Shown here piece by piece: positions 46,342-58,500 of a stretch of DNA of 64,000 bases. Under the pieces are notes generated by a model, which was not told the DNA's origin, did no database searches, and was given only the letters and a program-made list of their open reading frames with translations. Each line of letters opens with the position of its first letter. The stretch's first letter is position 1. Made by a program: the position numbers and the translations under genes. This DNA comes from Liopterus haemorrhoidalis (Eukaryota > Arthropoda > Insecta > Coleoptera > Dytiscidae): contig OZ020611.1 of assembly GCA_963971575.1 (NCBI GenBank), positions 177,694,071 through 177,758,070 on the forward strand, in the 5' to 3' direction.

Positions 46342-48138
46342 CAGAGCTGGGAATATTTGAAATAAAGTATTTGAAAAAATATTGCACTTACTTTCTGATA
46401 TTTGAAATATTGTATTTCAAATATTTCAAAAAAAAAAGCTCTTGGTATTTGGATTTGCAAATACTTTCTCCGTGGTATTTGTATTTGATATTTGTTGTCT
46501 GGAAATTTCAGTATCTGAAATAGGTACTTTAGAAGTATTTTCTAGTCTTTCAAATATTTCCCTACGATTTCGAAATATTTCACTATTATGTCAAATATTT
46601 TCCTAGTACATATTTCAAATATTTCCTGGTATTTCAAATATTTTTCTAGTATTTCAAATATTTCCCTATTACATATTTCAAATAATTCTTAGTATTTCAA
46701 ATATTTTTCTAGTATTTCAACTATTTCTAAATATATATTTCAAATAGTTCCCTAGTACTTCAAATATTTTCCTACGACATTACAAATAATTCAAATATTT
46801 CCTAGTATTTCAAATATTTCCCTTATATTTCCTTTGTACATATTTCAAATAATTCTTAATATTTCAAATAATTCTTAGTATTTCAAATATTTCCCTAGTA
46901 CATATATCAAATAATCTTAATATTTCAAATAATTTTTAGTATTTCCAATATTTCGCTAGTACATATTTCAAATAATTCTTCATTTTTCAAATAATTCTTA
47001 GTATATCAAATATTTCCCAAGTACATATGTATATCAAATATTTCCTAGTATTTCAAATATTTCCCTAGTACATATTTCAAATAATTCTTAATATTTCAAA
47101 TAATTCTTAGTATTTCAAATATTTCCCTAGTACATATATCAAATAAATCTTAATATTTCAAATAATTTTTAGTATTTCCAATATTTCGCTAGCACATATT
47201 TCAAATAATTCTTCATTTTTCAAATAATTCTTAGTATATCAAATATTTCCCAAGTACATATGTATATCAAATATTTCCTAGTATTTCAAATATTTCCCTA
47301 GTACATATTTCAAATAATCTTAATATTTCAAATAATTTTTAGTATTTCCAATATTTCGCTAGCACATATTTCAAATAATTCTTCATTTTTCAAATAATTC
47401 TTAGTATATCAAATATTTCCCAAGTACATATGTATATCAAATATTTCCTAGTATTTCAAATATTTCCCTAGTACATATTTCAAATAATTCTTAATATTTC
47501 AAATAATTCTTAGTATTTCAAATATTTCCCTAGTACATATATCAAATAAATCTTAATATTTCAAATAATTTTTAGTATTTTCAATATTTCGCTAGCACAT
47601 ATTTCAAATAATTCTTCATTTTTCAAATAATTCTTAGTATATCAAATATTTCCCAAGTACATATATCAAATATTTCCTAGTATTTCAAATATTTCCCTAG
47701 CACATATTTCAAATAATTCTTAATATTTCAAATAATTCTTAGTATTTCAAATATTTCGCTAGTACATATATCAAATATTTCCTAGTATTTAAAATATTTT
47801 CCTAGTATTCCAACTATTTCCTAGTGTTTCAAATTTTTTCTTCATATTTCAAATATTATCTAATATTTGGAAAATTTCCCTAGTACTTCAAATATTTTTC
47901 TAGTACATATTTCAAATAATTCTTAATATTTAAATAATTCTTAGTTTTTCCTAGTTTTTCAAATATTTCGTAATATTTCAAATATTTCCCTAATATCTAA
48001 AATACTTCTAGTAATTCAAGTACATATAAAATATTTGTAATACTTTTTATTAGGGATGACTAATAGTATTTATTATTTCAATATTATTAAGTATTTAAGT
48101 ATTTGAAATACTTATACTGAATATTTGGCAAAGCTCTG
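46342..48138. mobile_element. hAT-like element filled with AT-rich minisatellite, right copy (complete)
   Basis: Ends CAGAGCTGGGAATATTTG (46342) and, inverted, CAGAGCTTTGCCAAATATT (to 48138). The 8-mers GTCTATAG (46334-46341) and ATCTATAG (48139-48146) flank it with 7 of 8 matching, a hAT-type duplication. The body is tandem TATTTCAAATATTTCCCTAG-type subunits with longer-range periods (for example GCTAGCACATATTTCAAATA recurs at 47190, 47359, 47591). Confidence 0.65.
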
Positions 48139-49084
48139 ATCTATAGGCTATTCTAAACGTTTAATCGGAACGAATGGGCATACAGTAAATTTGCATGTTA
48201 GAATTAAGAAAAAAACTCCACAGGGCAATATTTTTTAGTGTTGTCCAGCTCAGATTTGAGGAAACATTTTTTTTTTTTTCATTATATGTAGTAAAGTAGG
48301 CTAATACGTGGTTGGGGATATTTAACAAAAATAGATGTAATAAATTAAGATTATATAAAATATTATTGCACAATAATACACAATTTTAATTGGGCTAATG
48401 TTTCGGAAAAATAAAGTAGTATGAACCAAAAAACTAAATAGTACGGGAAGTATTGGTCTACTTTACTATGTAAATTGTTCCCAAAAATTTAATTCCTGGG
48501 ATATAACGTAGACTTCACCCATACAAAAAAATTAATATTCAATAAATAATTTCTATATTATTTTGAGTTTTGAAGTTGAGAGTCGCGCATTCCTTTGGGC
48601 CAGCATTTTTTGTGTCTGGGGGGGGGGGGGCAATATTGGAATTAAAGTCACACAGGCTTACTTATGTGTAGGCTCACACCTTGAAATGGGGGGGGAGGTG
48701 TCTCAGAAACCAATATTTTTTCTTTGGGAGGCTCAGAAGCAAATTTATTTATTTTATTTATTTTTTCTCGAGGGGCTTAATTTTTAATTACAAGAAAAAT
48801 TTGTCCCTTAAAAACGTGTTATTTGAGTCTTGGGAGAGGGGGGGCTTAAGCTCGTAATGTTTCCAATGGGATTGCAAAGAATAAAAAATAGGTAATACCC
48901 CTCAAAAAACTTTTTGTTTTTTTTTTCAAAATAAAGAATATCGATATAAATATTGCAAATATAGTGCCAGCCGTCGGTCCGTGTTGAAATCTGGTTTAAA
49001 TCCCGGACTCGCATTTCACATTTCTCAGTCTCACCTTCCGGTATTGTCCAAATCAGTTCAGCGACAGTGCATACGAAGTGCAGT
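48139..49084. other. Right-arm-only segment with G-rich patches
   Basis: Has no counterpart in the left arm. It includes a MITE-family fragment (AATTTTAATTGGGCTAATGT at 48382, AATAAAGTAGT...) like those at 7.2, 8.1 and 12.8 kb. It also has a G13 run at 48618-48630 and further G-runs at 48690 and 48837-48843. No gene recognised. Confidence 0.55.
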
Positions 49085-49500
49085 ACCCATAAGTGGTGTG
49101 CTCATGGGTGCTTTAGCTTAAGAGAAATTGACGACAGGCAAACCAACCCAAAATTTTCAAAAATGTACTTAAGATACTGTGCCCTCTGTATAAGCACGAA
49201 TAATGTCAGGATAAGTTCTGATTTATTTATGTTTTCTTAGTTTAGGAAATATTCAAATAAAATATAAGTTCAATCGTGAAAATGAGGGGTTTTCAAAAAA
49301 CTGAAATTTCGTACGACAAACAAACCAACCCAACCTTTTCAAGATTGTAATTAAAACATTGCGCCATTCTGCAAACATTCTGTATAAAGCCGATTGACGT
49401 TATAAGTGCTGGCCTATTATGTTATCTTAGTTAAGCATATAAAACGTTACGTATAAGTTCAATTTTCAAAATGAGCCGTTATCAGTAAACTGCAAATTTC
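49085..49500 (-). repeat. Inner edge monomers of the right array
   Basis: Inverse of 40181-40445: ACCCATAAGTGGTGTGCTCA, GGCAAACCAACCCAAAATTT, GAATAATGTCAGGATAAGTT, ATTTATTTATGTTTTCTTAG and CAAACAAACCAACCCAACC. One further diverged monomer precedes the regular array. Confidence 0.8.
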
Positions 49501-52500
49501 ATTTATGAAAAAAGTGACGCTGGCGCAAGGCAGTTTTAGCCTAAGAGTGTCGTCTTCAAACAAAATCAAAATTTTCAAAATTGTACTTAAGACATTGCGC
49601 TCTCTGTGTAAGGGCGAATTGACGTCAGCTTGTGCTGATCTATGTTATGTTATCTTAGTTAAGGACACATTTCCATTATATATAAGTTCAATTTTGAAAA
49701 TGAGCGGTTATCTGTTAACTGCAATTTCTATTTAAGACAGACCTGACGTTGGCTCGAGGCAATTTTAGCCTTAGAGTAGTTTGACGTCTTGCAGACAAAA
49801 TTAAAATTTTCAAAATTGTACTTAAGACATTGCGCTCTCTGTGTAAGGGCGAATCGACGTCAGCTTGTGCTGATCTATGTTATGTTATCTTAGTTAAGGA
49901 CACATTTCCGTTATATATAAGTTCAATTTTGAAAATGACCGGTTATCAGTTAACTGCAATTTCTATTTAAGATAGACCTGACGTTGGCTCAAGGCAATTT
50001 TAGCCTTAGAGTAGTTTGACGTCTTGCAGACAAAATTAAAATTTTCAAAATTGTTCTTAAGACATTGCGCTCTCTGTGTAAGGGCGAATTGACGTCAGTA
50101 TAAGTGCTGATCTATGTTATCTTAGTTAAGGACATATTTCCGTTATATATAAGTTCAATTTTGAAAATGAGCGGTTATCAGTTAACTGCAATTTTTATTT
50201 AAGATAGACCAGACGTTGGTTCGAGGCAATTTTAGCCTTAGAGTAGTTTGACGTCTTGCAGACAAAATTTAAATTTTCAAAATTGTACTTAAGACATTGC
50301 GCTCTCTGTGTAAGGGCGAATTGACGTCAGCATAAGTGCTGATCTATGTTATGTTATCTTAGTTAAGGACACATTTCCTTTATATATAAGTTCAATTTTG
50401 AAAATGAGCGGTTGTCAGTTAACTGCAATTTTTATTTAAGATAGACCAGACGTTGGCTCGAGGCAATTTTAGCCTTAGAGTAGTTTGACGTGTTGCAGAC
50501 AAAATTAAAATTTTCAAAATTGTACTTAAGACATTGCGCTCTCTGTGTAAGGGCGAATTGACGTCAGCTTGTGCTGATCTATGTTATGTTATCTTAGTTA
50601 AGGACATATTTCCGTTATATATAAGTTCAATTTTGAAAATGAGCGGTTATCAGTTAACTGCAATTTTTATTTAAGATAGACCAGACGTTGGTTCGAGGCA
50701 ATTTTAGCCTTAGAGTAGTTTGACGTGTTGCAGACAAAATTAAAATTTTCAAAATTGTACTTAAGACATTGCGCTCTCTGTGTAAGGGCGAATTGACGTC
50801 AGCTTGTGCTGATCTATGTTATGTTATCTTAGTTAAGGACATATTTCCGTTATATATTAGTTCAATTTTGAAAATGAGCGGTTATCAGTTTACTACAATT
50901 TTTATTTAAGATAGACCAGACGTTGGTTCGAGGCAATTTTAGCCTTAGAAGAGTTTAACGTCTTGCAGACAAAATTTAAATTTTCAAAATTGTACTTAAG
51001 ACATTGCGCTCTCTGTGTAAGGGCGAATTGACGTCAGCTTGTGCTGATCTATGTTATGTTATCTTAGTTAAGGATATATTTCCGTTATATATTAGTTCAA
51101 TTTTGAAAATGAGCGATTATCAGTTAACTGCAATTTTTATTTAAGATAGACCAGACGTTGGTTCGAGGCAATTTTAGCCTTAGAAGAGTTTGACGTCTTG
51201 CAGACAAAATTAAAATTTTCAAAATTGTACTTAAGACATTGCGCTCTCTGTGTAAGGGCGAATTGACGTCAGCTTGTGCTGATCTATGTTATGTTATCTT
51301 AGTTAAGGACATATTTCCGTTATATATAAGTTCAATTTTGAAAATGAGCGGTTATCAGTTAACTGCAATTTTTATTTAAGATAGACCAGACGTTGGTTCG
51401 AGGCAATTTTAGCCTTAGAATAGTTTGACGTGTTGCAGACAAAATTAAAATTTTCAAAATTGTACTTAAGACATTGCGCTCTCTGTGTAAGGGCGAATTG
51501 ACGTCAGCTTGTGCTGATCTATGTTATGTTATCTTAGTTAAGGATATATTTCCGTTATATATTAGTTCAATTTTGAAAATGAGCGATTATCAGTTAACTG
51601 CAATTTTTATTTAAGATAGACCAGACGTTGGTTCGAGGCAATTTTAGCCTTAGAAGAGTTTGACGTCTTGCAGACAAAATTAAAATTTTCAAAATTGTAC
51701 TTAAGACATTGCGCTCTCTGTGTAAGGGCGAATTGACGTCAGCTTGTGCTGATCTATGTTATGTTATCTTAGTTAAGGACATATTTCCGTTATATATTAG
51801 TTCAATTTTGAAAATGAGCGATTATCAGTTAACTGCAATTTTTATTTAAGATAGACCTGACGTTGGCTCGAGGCAATTTTAGCCTTAGAAGAGTTTGACG
51901 TCTTGCAGACAAAATTAAAATTTTCAAAATTGTTCTTAAGACATTGCGCTCTCTGTGTAAGGGCGAATTGACGTCAGCTTGTGCTGATCTATGTTATCTT
52001 AGTTAAGGACATATTTCCGTTATATATTATATCAATTTTGAAAATGAGCGATTATCAGTTAACTGCAATTTTTATTTAAGATAGACCTGACGTTGGCTCG
52101 AGGCAATTTTAGCCTTAGAAGAGTTTGACGTCTTGCAGACAAAATTTAAATTTTCAAAATTGTACTTAAGACATTACGCTCTTTGTGTAAGGGCGAATTG
52201 ACGTCAGCTTGTGCTGATCTATGTTATGTTATCTTAGTTAAGGACACATTTCCGTTATATATAAGTTCAATTTTGAAAATGACCGGTTATCAGTTAACTG
52301 CAATTTCTATTTAAAATAGACCTGACGTTGGCTCGAGGCAATTTTAGCCTAAGAGTAGTTTGACGTCTTGCAGACAAAATTAAAATTTTCAAAATTGTAC
52401 TTAAGACATTGCGCTCTCTGTGTAAGGGCGAATTGACGTCAGCTTGTGCTGATCTATGTTATGTTATCTTAGTTAAGGACACATTTCCGTTATATATAAG

Positions 52501-55500
52501 TTCAATTTTGAAAATGAGCGGTTATCTGTTAACTGCAATTTCTATTTAAGACAGACCTGACGTTGGCTCGAGGCAATTTTAGCCTTAGAGTAGTTTGACG
52601 TCTTGCAGACAAAATTAAAATTTTCAAAATTGTACTTAAGACATTGCGCTCTCTGTGTAAGGGCGAATCGACGTCAGCTTGTGCTGATCTATGTTATGTT
52701 ATCTTAGTTAAGGACACATTTCCGTTATATATAAGTTCAATTTTGAAAATGACCGGTTATCAGTTAACTGCAATTTCTATTTAAGATAGACCTGACGTTG
52801 GCTCAAGGCAATTTTAGCCTTAGAGTAGTTTGACGTCTTGCAGACAAAATTAAAATTTTCAAAATTGTTCTTAAGACATTGCGCTCTCTGTGTAAGGGCG
52901 AATTGACGTCAGTATAAGTGCTGATCTATGTTATCTTAGTTAAGGACATATTTCCGTTATATATAAGTTCAATTTTGAAAATGAGCGGTTATCAGTTAAC
53001 TGCAATTTTTATTTAAGATAGACCAGACGTTGGTTCGAGGCAATTTTAGCCTTAGAGTAGTTTGACGTCTTGCAGACAAAATTTAAATTTTCAAAATTGT
53101 ACTTAAGACATTGCGCTCTCTGTGTAAGGGCGAATTGACGTCAGCATAAGTGCTGATCTATGTTATGTTATCTTAGTTAAGGACACATTTCCTTTATATA
53201 TAAGTTCAATTTTGAAAATGAGCGGTTGTCAGTTAACTGCAATTTTTATTTAAGATAGACCAGACGTTGGCTCGAGGCAATTTTAGCCTTAGAGTAGTTT
53301 GACGTGTTGCAGACAAAATTAAAATTTTCAAAATTGTACTTAAGACATTGCGCTCTCTGTGTAAGGGCGAATTGACGTCAGCTTGTGCTGATCTATGTTA
53401 TGTTATCTTAGTTAAGGACATATTTCCGTTATATATAAGTTCAATTTTGAAAATGAGCGGTTATCAGTTAACTGCAATTTTTATTTAAGATAGACCAGAC
53501 GTTGGTTCGAGGCAATTTTAGCCTTAGAGTAGTTTGACGTGTTGCAGACAAAATTAAAATTTTCAAAATTGTACTTAAGACATTGCGCTCTCTGTGTAAG
53601 GGCGAATTGACGTCAGCTTGTGCTGATCTATGTTATGTTATCTTAGTTAAAGACATATTTCCGTTATATATTAGTTCAATTTTGAAAATGAGCGGTTATC
53701 AGTTTACTACAATTTTTATTTAAGATAGACCAGACGTTGGTTCGAGGCAATTTTAGCCTTAGAAGAGTTTAACGTCTTGCAGACAAAATTTAAATTTTCA
53801 AAATTGTACTTAAGACATTGCGCTCTCTGTGTAAGGGCGAATTGACGTCAGCTTGTGCTGATCTATGTTATGTTATCTTAGTTAAGGATATATTTCCGTT
53901 ATATATTAGTTCAATTTTGAAAATGAGCGATTATCAGTTAACTGCAATTTTTATTTAAGATAGACCAGACGTTGGTTCGAGGCAATTTTAGCCTTAGAAG
54001 AGTTTGACGTCTTGCAGACAAAATTAAAATTTTCAAAATTGTACTTAAGACATTGCGCTCTCTGTGTAAGGGCGAATTGACGTCAGCTTGTGCTGATCTA
54101 TGTTATGTTATCTTAGTTAAGGACATATTTCCGTTATATATAAGTTCAATTTTGAAAATGAGCGGTTATCAGTTAACTGCAATTTTTATTTAAGATAGAC
54201 CAGACGTTGGTTCGAGGCAATTTTAGCCTTAGAATAGTTTGACGTGTTGCAGACAAAATTAAAATTTTCAAAATTGTACTTAAGACATTGCGCTCTCTGT
54301 GTAAGGGCGAATTGACGTCAGCTTGTGCTGATCTATGTTATGTTATCTTAGTTAAGGATATATTTCCGTTATATATTAGTTCAATTTTGAAAATGAGCGA
54401 TTATCAGTTAACTGCAATTTTTATTTAAGATAGACCAGACGTTGGTTCGAGGCAATTTTAGCCTTAGAAGAGTTTGACGTCTTGCAGACAAAATTAAAAT
54501 TTTCAAAATTGTACTTAAGACATTGCGCTCTCTGTGTAAGGGCGAATTGACGTCAGCTTGTGCTGATCTATGTTATGTTATCTTAGTTAAGGACATATTT
54601 CCGTTATATATTAGTTCAATTTTGAAAATGAGCGATTATCAGTTAACTGCAATTTTTATTTAAGATAGACCTGACGTTGGCTCGAGGCAATTTTAGCCTT
54701 AGAAGAGTTTGACGTCTTGCAGACAAAATTAAAATTTTCAAAATTGTTCTTAAGACATTGCGCTCTCTGTGTAAGGGCGAATTGACGTCAGCTTGTGCTG
54801 ATCTATGTTATCTTAGTTAAGGACATATTTCCGTTATATATTATATCAATTTTGAAAATGAGCGATTATCAGTTAACTGCAATTTTTATTTAAGATAGAC
54901 CTGACGTTGGCTCGAGGCAATTTTAGCCTTAGAAGAGTTTGACGTCTTGCAGACAAAATTTAAATTTTCAAAATTGTACTTAAGACATTACGCTCTTTGT
55001 GTAAGGGCGAATTGACGTCAGCTTGTGCTGATCTATGTTATGTTATCTTAGTTAAGGACACATTTCCGTTATATATAAGTTCAATTTTGAAAATGACCGG
55101 TTATCAGTTAACTGCAATTTCTATTTAAAATAGACCTGACGTTGGCTCGAGGCAATTTTAGCCTAAGAGTAGTTTGACGTCTTGCAGACAAAATTAAAAT
55201 TTTCAAAATTGTACTTAAGACATTGCGCTCTCTGTGTAAGGGCGAATTGACGTCAGCTTGTGCTGATCTATGTTATGTTATCTTAGTTAAGGACACATTT
55301 CCTTTATATATAAGTTCAATTTTGAAAATGAGCGGTTATCTGTTAACTGCAATTTCTATTTAAGACAGACCTGACGTTGGCTCGAGGCAATTTTAGCCTT
55401 AGAGTAGTTTGACGTCTTGCAGACAAAATTAAAATTTTCAAAATTGTACTTAAGACATTGCGCTCTCTGTGTAAGGGCGAATCGACGTCAGCTTGTGCTG

Positions 55501-58500
55501 ATCTATGTTATGTTATCTTAGTTAAGGACACATTTCCGTTATATATAAGTTCAATTTTGAAAATGAGCGGTTATCTGTTAACTGCAATTTTTATTTAAGA
55601 TAGACCAGACGTTGGTTCGAGGCAATTTTAGCCTTAGAGTAGTTTGACGTGTTGCAGACAAAATTAAAATTTTCAAAATTGTACTTAAGACATTGCGCTC
55701 TCTGTGTAAGGGCGAATTGACGTCAGCTTGTGCTGATCTATGTTATGTTATCTTAGTTAAGGACATATTTCCGTTATATATTAGTTCAATTTTGAAAATG
55801 AGCGGTTATCAGTTTACTACAATTTTTATTTAAGATAGACCAGACGTTGGTTCGAGGCAATTTTAGCCTTAGAAGAGTTTAACGTCTTGCAGACAAAATT
55901 TAAATTTTCAAAATTGTACTTAAGACATTGCGCTCTCTGTGTAAGGGCGAATTGACGTCAGCTTGTGCTGATCTATGTTATGTTATCTTAGTTAAGGATA
56001 TATTTCCGTTATATATTAGTTCAATTTTGAAAATGAGCGATTATCAGTTAACTGCAATTTTTATTTAAGATAGACCAGACGTTGGTTCGAGGCAATTTTA
56101 GCCTTAGAAGAGTTTGACGTCTTGCAGACAAAATTAAAATTTTCAAAATTGTACTTAAGACATTGCGCTCTCTGTGTAAGGGCGAATTGACGTCAGCTTG
56201 TGCTGATCTATGTTATGTTATCTTAGTTAAGGACATATTTCCGTTATATATAAGTTCAATTTTGAAAATGAGCGGTTATCAGTTAACTGCAATTTTTATT
56301 TAAGATAGACCAGACGTTGGTTCGAGGCAATTTTAGCCTTAGAATAGTTTGACGTGTTGCAGACAAAATTAAAATTTTCAAAATTGTACTTAAGACATTG
56401 CGCTCTCTGTGTAAGGGCGAATTGACGTCAGCTTGTGCTGATCTATGTTATGTTATCTTAGTTAAGGATATATTTCCGTTATATATTAGTTCAATTTTGA
56501 AAATGAGCGATTATCAGTTAACTGCAATTTTTATTTAAGATAGACCAGACGTTGGTTCGAGGCAATTTTAGCCTTAGAAGAGTTTGACGTCTTGCAGACA
56601 AAATTAAAATTTTCAAAATTGTACTTAAGACATTGCGCTCTCTGTGTAAGGGCGAATTGACGTCAGCTTGTGCTGATCTATGTTATGTTATCTTAGTTAA
56701 GGACATATTTCCGTTATATATTAGTTCAATTTTGAAAATGAGCGATTATCAGTTAACTGCAATTTTTATTTAAGATAGACCTGACGTTGGCTCGAGGCAA
56801 TTTTAGCCTTAGAAGAGTTTGACGTCTTGCAGACAAAATTAAAATTTTCAAAATTGTTCTTAAGACATTGCGCTCTCTGTGTAAGGGCGAATTGACGTCA
56901 GCTTGTGCTGATCTATGTTATCTTAGTTAAGGACATATTTCCGTTATATATTATATCAATTTTGAAAATGAGCGATTATCAGTTAACTGCAATTTTTATT
57001 TAAGATAGACCTGACGTTGGCTCGAGGCAATTTTAGCCTTAGAAGAGTTTGACGTCTTGCAGACAAAATTTAAATTTTCAAAATTGTACTTAAGACATTG
57101 CGCTCTCTGTGTAAGGGCGAATTGACGTCAGCATAAGTGCTGATCTATGTTATGTTATCTTAGTTAAGGACACATTTCCGTTATATATAAGTTCAATTTT
57201 GAAAATGACCGGTTATCAGTTAACTGCAATTTTTATTTAAGATAGACCAGACGTTGGCTCGAGGCAATTTTAGCCTTAGAGTAGTTTGACGTGTTGCAGA
57301 CAAAATTAAAATTTTCAAAATTGTACTTAAGACATTGCGCTCTCTGTGTAAGGGCGAATTGACGTCAGCTTGTGCTGATCTATGTTATGTTATCTTAGTT
57401 AAGGACATATTTCCGTTATATATTAGTTCAATTTTGAAAATGAGCGGTTATCAGTTTACTACAATTTTTATTTAAGATAGACCAGACGTTGGTTCGAGGC
57501 AATTTTAGCCTTAGAAGAGTTTAACGTCTTGCAGACAAAATTAAAATTTTCAAAATTGTACTTAAGACATTGCGCTCTCTGTGTAAGGGCGAATTGACGT
57601 CAGCTTGTGCTGATCTATGTTATGTTATCTTAGTTAAGGACACATTTCCGTTATATATAAGTTCAATTTTGAAAATGAGCGGTTATCTGTTAACTGCAAT
57701 TTCTATTTAAGACAGGCCTGACGTTGGCTCGAGGCAATTTTAGCCTTAGAGTAGTTTGACGTCTTGCAGACAAAATTATAATTTTCAAAATTGTACTTAA
57801 GACATTACGCTCTTTGTGTAAGGGCGAATTGACGTCAGCTTGTGCTGATCTATGTTATGTTATCTTAGTTAAGGACACATTTCCGTTATATATAAGTTCA
57901 ATTTTGAAAATGACCGGTTATCAGTTAACTGCAATTTCTATTTAAAATAGACCTGACGTTGGCTCGAGGCAATTTTAGCCTAAGAGTAGTTTGACGTCTT
58001 GCAGACAAAATTAAAATTTTCAAAATTGTACTTAAGACATTGCGCTCTCTGTGTAAGGGCGAATTGACGTCAGCTTGTGCTGATCTATGTTATGTTATCT
58101 TAGTTAAGGACACATTTCCGTTATATATAAGTTCAATTTTGAAAATGAGCGGTTATCTGTTAACTGCAATTTCTATTTAAGACAGACCTGACGTTGGCTC
58201 GAGGCAATTTTAGCCTTAGAGTAGTTTGACGTCTTGCAGACAAAATTAAAATTTTCAAAATTGTACTTAAGACATTGCGCTCTCTGTGTAAGGGCGAATC
58301 GACGTCAGCTTGTGCTGATCTATGTTATGTTATCTTAGTTAAGGACACATTTCCGTTATATATAAGTTCAATTTTGAAAATGAGCGGTTATCTGTTAACT
58401 GCAATTTCTATTTAAGACAGACCTGACGTTGGCTCGAGGCAATTTTAGCCTTAGAGTAGTTTGACGTCTTGCAGACAAAATTAAAATTTTCAAAATTGTA

